Below, in pieces: positions 48,831-61,773 of a DNA stretch of 64,000 bases. Where the stretch lies: positions 4,975,086-5,039,085 of the forward strand of contig VXAI01000028.1 of the NCBI GenBank assembly GCA_013399305.1, in the 5' to 3' direction. Positions within the stretch are counted from its first letter, which is position 1. Each line of letters begins with the position of its first letter. Origin of the DNA: Rostratula benghalensis (lineage: Eukaryota > Chordata > Aves > Charadriiformes > Rostratulidae). The position numbers and the translations under genes are program-made. The notes under the pieces are model-generated. The model was not told the origin of the DNA, did no database searches, and worked only from the letters and a program-made list of their open reading frames with translations.

Positions 48831-51800
48831 CACTTTTCCCATAGATCTCCATCTTACTTCTTAAGGCCTAAGCACTACTAGAGAAGATACGGGAACATAA
48901 GTAGTTTTAATATTGATATTTCCTAAGACTTCAGTGATTATGTCTCATTTCCACTATCAGTTTAGACAGAAACTGGGCAGTCACCAGGTTTTGTGAGGCA
49001 GAAGCCTGTGCCCATATTAAACACTCTCCACACCTCAAAGCAGCACACGAAGAAATCCTCCATGCCTCGAAACACGGTGCAGGCAGGCAGTGCAGACAGC
49101 ACAGACATTTGCTCTCAGCAGCTCTCAGGAATGTGCCACTCACGGGGCAGCTCGATGATACGCCATCCTGCATCCAGGAGGGCTTTGTTCTCTGTGGGGT
49201 GAAACCTCAGCCTTCAGTTTATTAAATGCAATTGCAGAAGCCAAAAGCATGAGTCACAAAGCCGGTTGTGTAAGCATGCATATGATGAAAGCACAGAGGA
49301 CATGCATTTTCTTCACGGAGGATTGCTTGGGTCTGACAAAGCCCTTCTGATGGGCATGGGCAGCCGGTTGGGGCATAGCTCCCACCCATCATCCCCCACC
49401 TGATACCAGTGAGGACTCAGGCAGATGGTCTGTGCAGGTATGGGCCACAAACCAGCCACCGAGCCATAAAGCAAACAGCAGTAGCGGGGACAAGCGGGCA
49501 CACAATCTCTCCTGCACCACCAGCAATAAAGCTCTCTCTGTTGCTAGTCAGGATATGGCCAAAGAAGAGGGGAGCTGTGAGTCCCTCTACTTTCCTGCAA
49601 TGTGGTGCTCTCTCTCCCTGCCTCGCTGGCCACATTAGCTCCCAACCCACCTTCTCACTGCCTCCGTGCCCAGCCTCTTTTAAAAGCTAAATTAGGAAAA
49701 GAGGAAGGAAGGGGAAGAGCACCCCTAAAGCTCCATCAACAAAAGCTGCCGGCCCAAGACCCCTTCACCAGTGAGCAGATTGCAAACAGCAGTGACTGCG
49801 GGATGCAAGACACACAGAAGCAAGGGCTGCAGCATCTCCTGGCTCAAGCTGGGCAGCATTTTTATGATCTGCTCCCCCTGCCCCCTCCCAGCTCTCACTC
49901 AGCAGACTGTGAAGCCTTTGCCAGGACCAAACACCTGCCCGACCGCAGGAGCCACGGCAAGGCAGGCGGCCTTTCGCCAGGACCAGATTCCTCTCTTCTG
50001 CATTGGGCCTGATCAACAGGCTTTTTCTTGTGAAAAGCACCAGGGGAGAGGAAAGGGAGAGCAAACACCTGCAGGGGCTGCTGCTGTAGCAGAGATATCT
50101 TGACCTCTGAGAGGAACCTGCTCGAATCCCCACAGGATCTAGAAGGAAAATAAATGCTGTGGCTTAAAATCAGCTCCAGGGACAGCTGTGCCTTTACACT
50201 GCTAGTGCTCACAGGTTTCTACCCCTCAGCTGTGAGCTCCTTTGGTGATGTAGGTAGACCCTCAGAAAAGCAACCTGTGGTTGGATCCTTTGTTCTCCTT
50301 ACCCAGGCTATCTCTTTTCCTTACCCCCTGCCTCCAGCCAGATGTGCTCACTACCTCTCTCCTGCCAGCCCTTGCATTCACCCTGGTGTTAATTCAGCAA
50401 TTCACTTCAGGAAGCTGATCCAGCTGAAATCCTCAGCAAGAAAAAAAAAAAAACTAGTTTCCAACCAGAATATAAGCACTGCCTTTGAACACAAAAGGCT
50501 TCCTAATTTGTTTAAAACAAAACATAGAAGAAAGAAAGTGACCGGAGTGTCTTCATACAAACCTCCTTTTAAGATGAAGTACCACAAAAATACTGACCTC
50601 CTAACACCGTAAACAGAGTTGAAGAGGAGATGGTGCCTTTACTGAGAGAGACATCAGGCTGTATGGAAACCATCACCGGTTTAATCTTTTAAAATAAATC
50701 AGCTGGAAAAGTTATGACGTGACCTACTTAATTTGTTGTCTTGAAACTTGACAAGCATTTAAGATTTGTTCCCAAACCCTAGAAAAGGAGAAAGGGGGAG
50801 CAGGGAATGCAGGCATCATATCCAAATCCCAGCATTGAGACATTGTCCGCTTTTAGACACTACAAAAAGGCCCCATGGCAGCAGTCAGTGGCTGCAGCAG
50901 TGCTACTGAGAGGAAAACTGGGCTCCAGCAACCCTCACAAGGAAGTCCATTCCATTGTCTTGCCTTCAAGCAGGTCAAACACAGTGTTTCTAGCAGAGAT
51001 TTGTTTCATATATTTTGAGAATTTTCTGCTGATGGAAGTTTTGCTCCATGCCTGAGCAAGCTATCTTCCTCACCAGCAATTTTTTGTATAAGGCTCTACA
51101 CCCATTTCAATGGCTAGCAGACACAGAGAGTAAGGCCTTCCCTTTCTCCTTGCAGCCACCCTCTATGGAGACAGAGGTTGCAACTACACCAAGCACTTAC
51201 TCCTGTCTCTCCTCAGCTTGCACTTTCTCTCTTGCTGTCTTCTAACTTCCTAATTTCTTCTCATTTTACACAAACCCTGGTGCCCAGACTCACAGGGGTT
51301 TCTCTGCAAACCGATACTTGTGTGTATGCATTTTTCTCCCTGTGCATCCGAGCTCCAACACACTCCTGCACTTGTTTCAGTTTCTATGTATACTACAGAG
51401 TACATCTCCACACTGTCAGCCCACCCTTTTGAAAACTTTCCATAACTCATCCAGAATCCCCTTTTTCCTCTGTTATGTTTTATCATTTTTGTAACCTAAG
51501 ATTACATAGGCTGCCATACCCAAAACAAAAAATAGGCAGTAATACTCTATAGTTCCATCAAAAATCCAGAATCCCCTTGCTCTTTCCCAGGTGAGACACT
51601 GAGAAAATTCCACTGACACTACCAGAAGCAGAGCCCTGCACAAAAAACATGGCCCAAGGGCTTCAGACACCCAAAGGTTTGGCAAGTATATCTTGCTGTT
51701 TTAATTAAAAATCCTTGATAGGTTTAAAAGTGTTTGAGTGGAATTTGTTTTGTTTTGTTGGGGTTTTTTAGGTAGGGGAGAGAAATTGATTATATCTACC

Positions 51801-54800
51801 TGGGTGTATTTATGGCAGCTTAGTCTTCTTTCAGATTTCATATTTTCTCTGATTTGATAAGATTGGGGCCCTTTAATAAGATGAAGTATTCAGATACTTA
51901 TGACAATCTGGCACTCAAATTGTTTGCTTTAGCATTGCGGATTGCACAAGAGACATGAAAGGTTTCAGCGTAGCTGGAAAGTCACTTTTGATGAAATCAC
52001 ACATCGCTCCAGGGGCTGCATTCTTTACAATTTGTGCATATTGATGATATGTGTCTGCAGATGCATTTTGGCAACCCTGTGCCATTTTCAGAAATCCATC
52101 TGGGACTCAGGAACAAAGCAAATGCACACGAACATGAGGAAGACAGAGCTGGCACAGCTACCGGATGGAATTTCTTTAAGGAAGCTAAATCGCTTGTTCA
52201 TTTTGCTGGCAGAGAAAGATAGGAAAATGAGTGTTCCTGTTCTTGATGAACTTTGTGATATTGTTAAATCCTTCAGACAACATATAATTCATGGCAAAGC
52301 TGTGGCAGAATTCCTTCGCACTTATCCACAGTGTGGCTCTCCCCCAAAACACAGACCTCTGCCTTCATTTCATACATAAATAGTTGCCCAGATGAACAAT
52401 AGCTCTAACTTTAGAGAAAAATCAGAACACTTGCCTCTGCTTTTTTTGCTTCAACCCTGCCAAAATTTATTATGACTCCATCAGCTGCATAGTTTTCTTG
52501 CACTAAAATAAAAAAAAAATACAAAAGCAGACTCCATGCTATGATATGGATTGGCAGGTGACTTCTGATGAGTTTACCAGGTAATGCCTTGAGCTTTGCC
52601 ATGCAAACACCAAAGGGGATGGCAAAAGCAGTACCCCATACCTGGCAATGCCCCTCTGCACTGATGTCACCAAGCAGTGCTCCCCACGGCTGCGTGATGC
52701 CCCATAACTAAGCTCAGAGCAGAATAAAAAGGTGGCACATGCTTGAGCTCTGACCACCAAGGCCAGCTTAGATCTCCTTCATAGGTGCCAGCGAACACTT
52801 GAGTTACCCCAGCTGAGGATTTAGCCCAGGAATGAAAGTTGTAATTAATACCTATCCAACTTTGCATTTCTTCTGGAAAAGAGCAGTGAATCACTGAAGT
52901 GGAAGATTGCAGAGGAAATCCTCAGCCACAACAAAAAGATTTCATGCTTATCTCCCCCTCTCAAGTATTTTAGCAGACAGACGGAGGATTTTCCTCCCAG
53001 TGACAACAGTAACTACACTCATTGAACAAAAATATGTGGAACAGGAAGACCCGCATTCCTTGTGTGAAAAATAAGAGCAGTCTGTGCCAACTGCATTTTG
53101 CAGGAACAACTCATCCACATGAAGAAATGGCTGCTGTGATAGCGTCAGGACCAGTGAGGCCTATAGTAACATGCTTTATAACTGACGGATGGGAAAAGAA
53201 GAGAGGGAAATGTGGCTTGGTCTTTGTTTCTTCCAAAGTTTCCATTATTAATATGTCTCTTTGACTCGCATTTGAATGACTCATGTCTTCCCCACTCCTT
53301 GCTCCCGCTGCTTTGTGTATCAATTTTACCTTATTCTTAATTGTACCACTCCCAAAAATTTTGTTATTTTGTGTTTAAGAATCCCCTTGAAATAAATCCT
53401 GACAGCTTGGGCTCTTCGGGGCAAGGATTTGGAAAGCTTGTCCTGCAATCATTTAGGCATGTGCTTCACTTCATATATGAGTCCCTAAATTAATTAAGCT
53501 TACCGAAGTGATAAGGCTTAGGTGCAGCTTGGTAGTCCAGACAACAATATGTCTACCGGATTTGACTATTATTATTTCAAAAACAGAACTCAAAGAGGAG
53601 AAAAGAAGAGTTGGGAATATTTGCTAACCTCTTCTAGAAGGGAGAAGAGTGACAAAGACACCAGCCTCACATATGAGTTAAGGAGGTGCCCACATTTTAC
53701 CACTTATGGTACTTTAAAAGCAAGACAATACATTTCCCACTCTCTACCTGACCATTGTTATCTTCAGAGAAGAAGCCCATGGACATTTCTCAGCTGCAAA
53801 CTTTCCAAATTTCCTGAAGTCTTCCCCTCACTGGTGGCACCAGTGCAAATGCTTCTCCCACATCCAGTGTTTTTTGCTCAAGTTGCCAATGGCCACAACA
53901 GGGAAGGGCATTGCCTCCTTTAAATATGGGTGCCGTGATTCTTTTGTTTCCATCACGCCAGACCCGCAGGACACATAGGACAAAATCGAAGGCAGAATAG
54001 GAGACACCCATATGCTATATTTTGGGAAGTGATTGAGGAGTGGCAGAACAGGCAGGCATTTGTAGGTGGGGGCTGTGCCCATCAGCCCACTGTCAGCACG
54101 TTGTGGGGGCTCACTGCACCATCATCGCCTGGGCCAGCGGAGGAGGGCATTCGGCGCCAGCCGAGAAAGCAGAGACTGTGCCAGTCTCACAGTGTAAAAA
54201 CACTCAGCTCCTTTTCAGCCATTAAAATGAATGAAGAGCAAGACTGTTTGGATAAACATCAGCCAAAAGAAACCTTGGAGGCAGTTAGAAGGCTACTGCT
54301 TCATACAATATAGACCATGTTTCCAAATACAAATATTACGCTTGGCAAAGACACTCCCTTGCTTCATGAGTTATGTTGCATTTTTTGTTATGTTTAAGTT
54401 TGTGCAAGACGTATAAATAGCTGGACTGGTATTAAATGAGCTTTTCATTTTTTTTGCAAAATATCAAAATGATCCCAGCTCTTCATGGAACAAACACACA
54501 CTATATTCTTGCGTCTGAATTTTTGTTGCTAATTACAGAAAATACCATGTAACTGAAAAACAATGTTCAAAAGCCAGACGTGAAAAATACAACTTTCCTA
54601 TATGAAGTAATTTTTTAGAAAGCTGTCTGGAGAAGAGAATCTAGTTCACCATATAATTTACATGTGTGCATACATGCTTATTTGCCCAACAGAACAGTAA
54701 TTAACTTCTGCTCGCACTAGGCTACGACATCAAAGCCCTGTGTCCAAGCCGAGGAAGAGTGTGTGAGACAGACAGAGGTACTCAGTTTTGGTCTTTGGCC

Positions 54801-56536
54801 ACAACTGCTTTGGCTGATCCTGTATTCCTCAACAGCAGTGTTAATAGGCAGTCCTGATTACAGACCTATAGACACAAGACTGCACTTTCTACTGCATACA
54901 GCCAGCTCCCCTAGCAAACAGCAGTGACCATCCATGCCTCTCCATCTCATCATAAGAAAGTACTACAACTTGGAGGCCCACAATGCCACTGTAAGCCTAT
55001 TTCAGTTAAACTTTGGCAGAAGTGTGCCTGGGGTTGGAGATTAAATTCTTCAGCGAGCGGCAGCAAGTTACTTCAGGTGGTTATTCACCTCAAACTCAAG
55101 CACAACCATGTAATAATCACCAGAATACACTGGAGGCCAGATGGCACTTTTATTTGTTCTTCGATAAATCTAAGCATGCATAAGCACGAGAGCACAGCAG
55201 GGCCCCGACTAGCCGAATCCCCAGCTAGAGAAGTCCCAGCCACAGCCAGGACCTGACACTGCTTCTTTATCAGCATGACAGCAATGTCTACCTGGTTTAA
55301 CCAATTCATTCCTGAATGGATAAGCAAGTTACTTTTAAAGATGGATATGAATCAAACTACCCAGCAATGATGCAACACTAAATGGCAGTCTTAGATAAAC
55401 GACAGAGAGGAGTTCAAATACACCCTTAGTTTAGCATTTCGAAGGCCTTACAACTTCAGACAGCACAAAGAGCTGCCTATTCCCACTGAAAGTCAATATT
55501 TACGTCCATTTAAAAAAAGCCACCAAATATTCCCAAGTGTTTCAGAAGTGTTACAAGACCACTGTACCAACAGAGCAGGCATCAACTGAGAATATGAGGG
55601 CATGATCAATCTTTCGAGATCTCCCAGGTCCACAGCAAATGCATATTGCATATTATTTACTTACAGGGGGGATAAAGGGAGTGGCACACAAAATCCTCTG
55701 TTAAACCAAAGAGCCTTTGCTTGTGGAAGGACTGAACACTCACATTTAATGTGTTGTGTGGGACCTCTCCATTCGTTCTTCTGACCTCAGTAATCAGACA
55801 GAGCAATGAAGGGAAGTCTCACTTACACAAATGCCTCTGAGGCTCAAACATAAAGTCAAATTCTGCAGATTAACAGTTGAAGTACACAATTAAATGCAAA
55901 GCCATCTTCTCCTGTAATCCCTCATGGTTCTGCTGATTATTTCTGTTTATTTCTCCTTGTAACAACATAGGAAAAAATATCGACCACCACTTACACAGTG
56001 GCTGATCAAAAAGAATAAGAATTACTTCTTAAAACCCCACAGAAATGTTGGCAATTTTAGCTCCTGACAACACTGCATGGGAGTTGTTAAGCATTTGAGG
56101 AAGTGTCTGATCAGCAATAACCTCCTATAGCAGTGTGGCCAGTCTTATTGGAAAAGCTTCCGCTCATCTCGTAACCAATGGTTCTTGACCTCATTCTCAG
56201 TCCAAATCTTTGGCTGTAAGAACTGGCTTGTTTTTCAACCATCACAATATGCAGAAAGCATACTTAGAAAGAGCTGAGTTAGACTTACCCAGCTTTGCAC
56301 TCATTTTATACAAAAACAGCAACTCCCAAAACAAAGGTGTGGGACAAAGTAAACACACTGTGAATAAGAGAAGAGCCATTCCCCGCATTTGCCTACTGCC
56401 ACTCCTCATTTGGAAAAACTTATATTTTTAACACCACAGAATTAGTACAGGGTGGTGAGCCCTAGGCTGTCATTAGAGGCTGCCAAATGAACCAATGTCC
56501 CTTGTGACAGTAAGTAAATAGGGGTGTACAAGTGTT

Positions 56537-56553
56537 AAACAAACAAACAAACA
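56537..56553. repeat. (AAAC)n microsatellite
   Basis: Four units of AAAC in intergenic sequence. Confidence 0.75.
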
Positions 56554-59500
56554 GAGTGGGCAGAGGTGTCTTTTGGACACCAGCATTGGTCAGTGGAGTA
56601 GGAGTCAAAAGAAACCCTGTGCTATTTTCTCTCTGCTTTTGCACCAGACACTGGTATGGGTGCCTCGAGTCCCTATCTGGACTAGTGAGATCAGTTCAGT
56701 TACCTGTTTCTTTGCAGTTAAACCCATTGAAAGATCTTCTCCCACTCCTAGACAAGTCCCTTGCAGTAGCATTGAAGAAGCACAACATGAAAGAAATTCA
56801 GCCTCTGGATGAATTACTATACTCAGTGAGATTCCTCTATGATCCAGGCAGATGGTGGCCATTCCAGAGCTGCAAAATGTATAAGCAGAGTTGCATACTT
56901 TTTAACAGGATTTGCTCACACAAAGCCATAATCACAATAGGAGCTGGACCTGGAAGCCCTCCTGTCCAACCATAGGCAAGGGAAAGCGCCCGGGGTTGCA
57001 AAGCCACTTTCTGGAGTCACTGGAGCAACATGTGAGTAAGTCCAGTGTAATGTGGAGGAGGGGGCATCATCAGACAAAACTGGTTGAATTGTACCAGTGT
57101 ACAGTGTTCCAGTTTACAATTCACATACAGACAAATCTGTGTGAATAGTATGAACTCTGCCTGCCCACACATAATTCTCTTCTTAATAAAGCCCTGGGAA
57201 GTTAAATGCAAATCAGGCTTGTGACAGCTGTCCGATGGTGGCCTTGCCAGCTGAGCTCAGACAAACTTCCCTCCACTTGTATGCAGAAATAAAAATACTA
57301 TCCTTCATCTCCTCACCTCCAAACTGCCCAGAAAAGTCTACCAGAATTTCTTTTAACATTAAAGTCTTACTCATGCATAAAGGAGAAAAAAAAAAATAAA
57401 ATGAGAGATTGAGGAAAATGCACAACAGTGTACACAGATTTGGCAAATACTGGTCTTGGTTTCCATGTGGGGAACAGGATAGTCCACCCAGGGTAAGTCT
57501 GTCCTCTGGTCCCTCTTACAGCTGTATTTATGGTGGCTGTGATTCTGCTAAAGATTTCATTTTCTCATTCACATGATCTTCCCCAACTCTTTACTCCACC
57601 TTCACCCCAAATCCAAAATTGTCCTTTACTTTCAAGCCAGATCGCTTCCTTTCCTTGGTTAAGATAGTTCTGCTAAGAAAAAGTAAGACATTAAACATGC
57701 TTTGACTTTGTTTTTTATGCTTACTACAGATTGAAGAGATAATATTAAAGCTCTTCATATTATTAAGCTTCTTATTTTTAAAATTAAAAGCACTATTGCA
57801 TTAAACATACCCATCAAAATAAATATTGCTTTCACTTGTATATTGGTACAATAAAATCTCTCTAAGTGATCTACAGAACTGCTGACCATGGTTGTCACAC
57901 AAGCAGCAAGGATGAAGAACGTGCCATGCACAGGGATGTTTTTAAAGTCACAATCTAAAGGTAGGAAATAAGTAACAAGCTACCAATTTTCTATTGACAT
58001 CCCCACTGCTGTACACCTTTCTAAGGAGTTACTGCCTGTGCAGACAGAATGCCCTGAGATTTTTCTCCTCCACTTCTTTGTGTAAAAGAAATAGGTGAAA
58101 GCAGCCCATAGCCTCCTCCCAGCACAAAGTGGATCCTCAGTTAAGAAATGGATGTGGGATTTGCGTTCCCTCATGTTTGCAGTGGCTGTTGCCTTTCAGA
58201 GGTGAGATGTTTGTTTTCCAAGGGGAGGGAGTTTTCCCCTCCATACATGGATGTCCCTCTGGCCATGGAGCCATGCACCCATGGACTGCCAATCACTCTT
58301 GCACCTCAAACTGTTGCAGATTGTGCATAACCCGAGGAGGATTTGAAGGTTTTTCCCCAGGGTGGCTCTGGAGCAGTTTATTGCGAAGCTCTGCTGACCA
58401 TCCCAGGTGGGCATGAGGCCTGCTAAGCAGTTTGGAAGAAGTTTCCCTGCATAACTCAAAGGCATCATTCAACTGAAGCTAAACACTTGCCTTCTTTATC
58501 CTCCTGAAAACTGTTCTTGTTTTTACACAAGGGACATGCGTTCATTTAGGTTACTTAAGTTTAGCATCTTGTCAAAAAACCTCCCAAAGGTCTTGCATTT
58601 TGCAAAGGCGGATGGTGCTATGAAAACACAGGAGCTGCACTGTTGATCAGGGTTGGGCATCACCCCCCTGGGATGCCTGATGGCCCCTCATATTTCCTGT
58701 ACTTCCCTACACCCCATGGAGCCACGTGGCTCCAAGCTTCAACATGTTCACAAGTTAGTGACGTTTCTGCAGGAGAGCTTTAGGCAGCCATGATTTAGCT
58801 GGTGAGGAAGTAATGATTTATAATAATATTTGAAGCAGGTCATTAAATATGACCCCCTCATTGCAAACCCCAAGCTGAGCGAGATATTTTTTTGCAAATT
58901 ATTTACCAGCAAGCTCTCCTACTTCTGCCTAGTAGCTTTTCTATAACTGAAGTCAGACTCACTCATATTTCCCAAGCCCTGGTAGCACTTTTTCTTCAAA
59001 CTGTGGAGATGTCTCAAAGCTCCTGCAACTTGGTTATGGTAGCTCAGCAAAGAGGCAGAATTTGAGGCTGCTTTCTCTAATCTAAGCTTCACTTTGTTAG
59101 AAATACAACCCCAAAGCTTCTGAACTGAAAGCAACTCAGTTTTATTTTCCTTATCTACAAGGTGCTCTGCCAATTCCACTCCTCATTCTTCTCAAGCATC
59201 CAACTCAATGTCATCCAAGCATGACCCAGAAACACACTCAAAGCCGTGACTGGCATTTGCCTCTTTACAAACCAGCTTTTCAGAAAGAATATGTCCCAGA
59301 CCCTATCACCACAGCCATCTCAGACTGCAAAAGTACTGAGCATCCAGCAGGAGGCTGGAAATTGCACAGCAACATCGGGCCATTGTGAAAGCACACAGCA
59401 AACCTACTGCTGTCAAAACCCAGCAGAGCAGCCTGCCTCCCAACAGAGGCTTCAGCAAGAGAGCAGGGGGACCAGCTTTCTTATTCTCCTATTTTCCTTT

Positions 59501-60474
59501 AATTCTAGGTAGGAAAGTCTACTTTAATAGCAGGGAGACCCAACTGTCGTGCTGCTGCCTTAGTGCTGACATGCCACTGGTTTGTAGTGCCAGACCTGAG
59601 ACATTGAGACAGTCCCAGTGCTGTGATAAGGGATAGGAAAAATAGGAGGTTGCTCTTGGGGCACCCAGCTAACTTCTGTTTCATTCTCTCTGCCTGACAT
59701 TACTGAATCTCTACCTCCCATCTGGCAAAGAAGAGATTCTGCTCTTCTGAATTCTTGGCTATACAACCAAGGTGCTGCTGAGGCCAAAGGTTGGGTCTGT
59801 GTCTGACCATGAGCACCCAGAGCCCACAGCAGCCCTGTGACTGCTCAATGCCCATGGGTTGACTAATGCAGGGAGGATTTCTGCTGAGGGGCTCTTGCTC
59901 TTCCTGGGATGGCTGTACCCACACCCAGGCCAAGGCCACTCAGACCATGCCAGAGGGCAGTAATGGAGCACCCAGATGTGTTCTTATTTGTAGGGAAAAC
60001 TCAAATCCTGTTTGCCCATTCTCCTCCAGGAGTGGCCACCTTCAACATGAATCTGCAGATACACCTTTTCAGGGCAGAAAAATTTGGGAGTCTGAAGCTA
60101 TTGCTGCAGTGTTCATAACCCACTTTTCCCATCATGAATCAGTTACACTCATGTCCTTCCTAGAGGCATTTATAGTTTTGCAACATCCCATAGCCCAGTC
60201 CAAACTCCCACTGAAGTCCATGGAAGCAATCTATCTTGCATTATGTCAGCTCCGGGCCAGGCTTCAGTCTCCAAAGGACAATCACAACTAAAGATAAGCA
60301 AACAAGCTGCACAGTTTTGTTTGGTTTTGCCTTTTAAGTATAATTTTTCATCTGTGTAACTAGAACTGTGCCTTCGCAAATGAGGTTGGATCATACCGCA
60401 TGCTGCATTTGACAACATGAGAAACAAAATGTTAGCATTTATTGAGCTAGCAGATTTCTTTTGCCTTTTACGGA

Positions 60475-60524
60475 GGGGGGAAAAAAAAAAAACCAAAACA
60501 ACAACAAAACCCCAAAACAACAAC
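60475..60524. repeat. G-run followed by A/C-rich low-complexity tract
   Basis: GGGGGG, then twelve A, then CAACAACAA and AAACCCC variants. Could be a decayed poly-A tail, but nothing recognisable adjoins it. Confidence 0.7.
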
Positions 60525-60771
60525 CCAGCTACCACCAAAAAATGAGAATCTCTACTCTCATAATAAAGAATACTGCATTCCGAACTTCTAATGTCCCTTG
60601 AAGAAGATACTTAAAAGACAAATGATCAGAATGAACAAGGAACTCAGTCTTGCTTTAGGACTATGCCACATATAAAAGGTATCAATACCAAAAACATCCA
60701 ATATTTGATGCCAAGCACTGGATGTTCTGTAAGCCTGTTCACACCTATACCAATACCACAAGGAGATGGAA

Positions 60772-60830
60772 GAAGACAACATTTTCAAGAAGGCAGATAG
60801 AAGATGACAACACTTTTAAGAAGGCAGATA
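60772..60830. repeat. Imperfect tandem duplication (28 and 31 bp)
   Basis: 60772-60799 and 60800-60830 share the frame GAAGA, GACAACA, TTTT, AAGAAGGCAGATA, differing by a 3-base insertion and a few substitutions. A recent local duplication. Confidence 0.7.
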
Positions 60831-61519
60831 ATTGTTTGATGCAGAAAATCATGTAAACCATACAAGGGAAAACTGCTTGTAAGCATGTTTGTTAACCTTG
60901 ATTTTTTAAATGGCTCCAGCTTTGGATAATTACAGGCAACTAAAACTGTCCTCATTGATGCCAGCCTTGTTAATGCTTAGTACAAGCAATGCAGCTGCTC
61001 AAACACAGCATCAGAGTTGAGTCCAGCATGTACAGAGCCGCCAGGGAGATGATTGAATTTATTGGCGCTCAGCATTGGGCTCTAGGTCCTTAAAAACAGA
61101 AAGAAGTATGTATTGAATTTCAGCCTCCCCGAGCAACACAGTTTATGTAAAGACTGCTTTACTGTCAGTGTTTTTATGAAGCCAGGTTGGGGAGCAGCCT
61201 TGCTCCCCACAGGTGGTGTGCCAGGCAATCACACAGCAGTTACAGCTCTTTGCTAACACCTCAAGAACAACCTGAAGGCTTAATCCTAAAGATGCATTCC
61301 CGGGGAGAAAACACAGCAGAGGATTTATGTACAACAGGCACAACAGGCTGATGCCCTGCCCAACGCGGATACGAGCCCTGCTCACTCACACCTTCACTCT
61401 CAAGCACACTTGTAAGAGAGGGGATGTGGAGTAGCAAGTCGTGATGTTTCCACGTGCTATGTCCCAATACCGAAACAGTGTCCCTGTCTGTGGTACCCCC
61501 CTGTGGCCAGGTCTGACAT

Positions 61520-61773
61520 AGCAGTCGCCGTGCCACCTGCGACATTTCTGCCAGAGCAATCTCTCCCCACTTCTTCATCCGTACCAACTGCTCTGCCACC
61601 CACAATACTTCTTCACCTTTAGTGATCTCCATGCCACACGCTCATCCGTAGCGACCTCTGTGCTACCCGCAACACTTCTTCATCCCTCACCCTCTCCATG
61701 CCATGCATCCTTCTGCAGCAACTTCCAAGCCACCCACAGCAGTTCTTCATCCCTTGCACTCCCTGCGCTGCCC
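61520..61773. repeat. Minisatellite of about 67 bp, about 3.5 copies
   Basis: Two complete units of exactly 67 bp, 61607-61673 and 61674-61740, both beginning ACTTCTTCA. A diverged 63-bp unit precedes them (61544-61606), with a partial unit before it (61520-61543) and another after (61741-61773). Unit landmarks are CTTCTTCATCC, CTCCATGCCA, and GCCACCCACA near the unit end. As 67 is not a multiple of 3, the repeats shift frame each time, so the peptides read across it are not a conserved protein. Confidence 0.75.

Larger units (their letters stand above)
46501..53000. other. Intergenic with decayed repeats (second part)
   Basis: Contains the G-rich tract, the TSP1-like peptide motif at 47220, old repeats at 47257, 47625 and 48724, and a 145-codon open frame at 51942-52379. 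That frame has no recognised domain and a length expected by chance. No RNA gene seen. Confidence 0.6.
53001..61519. other. Intergenic, no gene recognised (third part)
   Basis: AT-rich unique-looking sequence with small simple repeats (A-run near 57386-57396, AAAC repeat at 56537, A/C tract at 60475). Around 60194-60215, CTCCCACTGAAGTCCATGGA recalls a common ancient repeat motif but is too short to call. Open frames are short and unconnected. Confidence 0.6.

Noticed and set aside
51942..52379. 145-codon open frame on the + strand with a plausible-looking helical C-terminal half
   Set aside because: One frame of this length is expected by chance in 64 kb of AT-rich sequence. No family similarity, no promoter-like context, no supporting exon.
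56532..56975. 147-codon open frame on the + strand
   Set aside because: It begins at an AAAC microsatellite, has no recognisable domain, and overlaps open frames on the other strand. Chance length.
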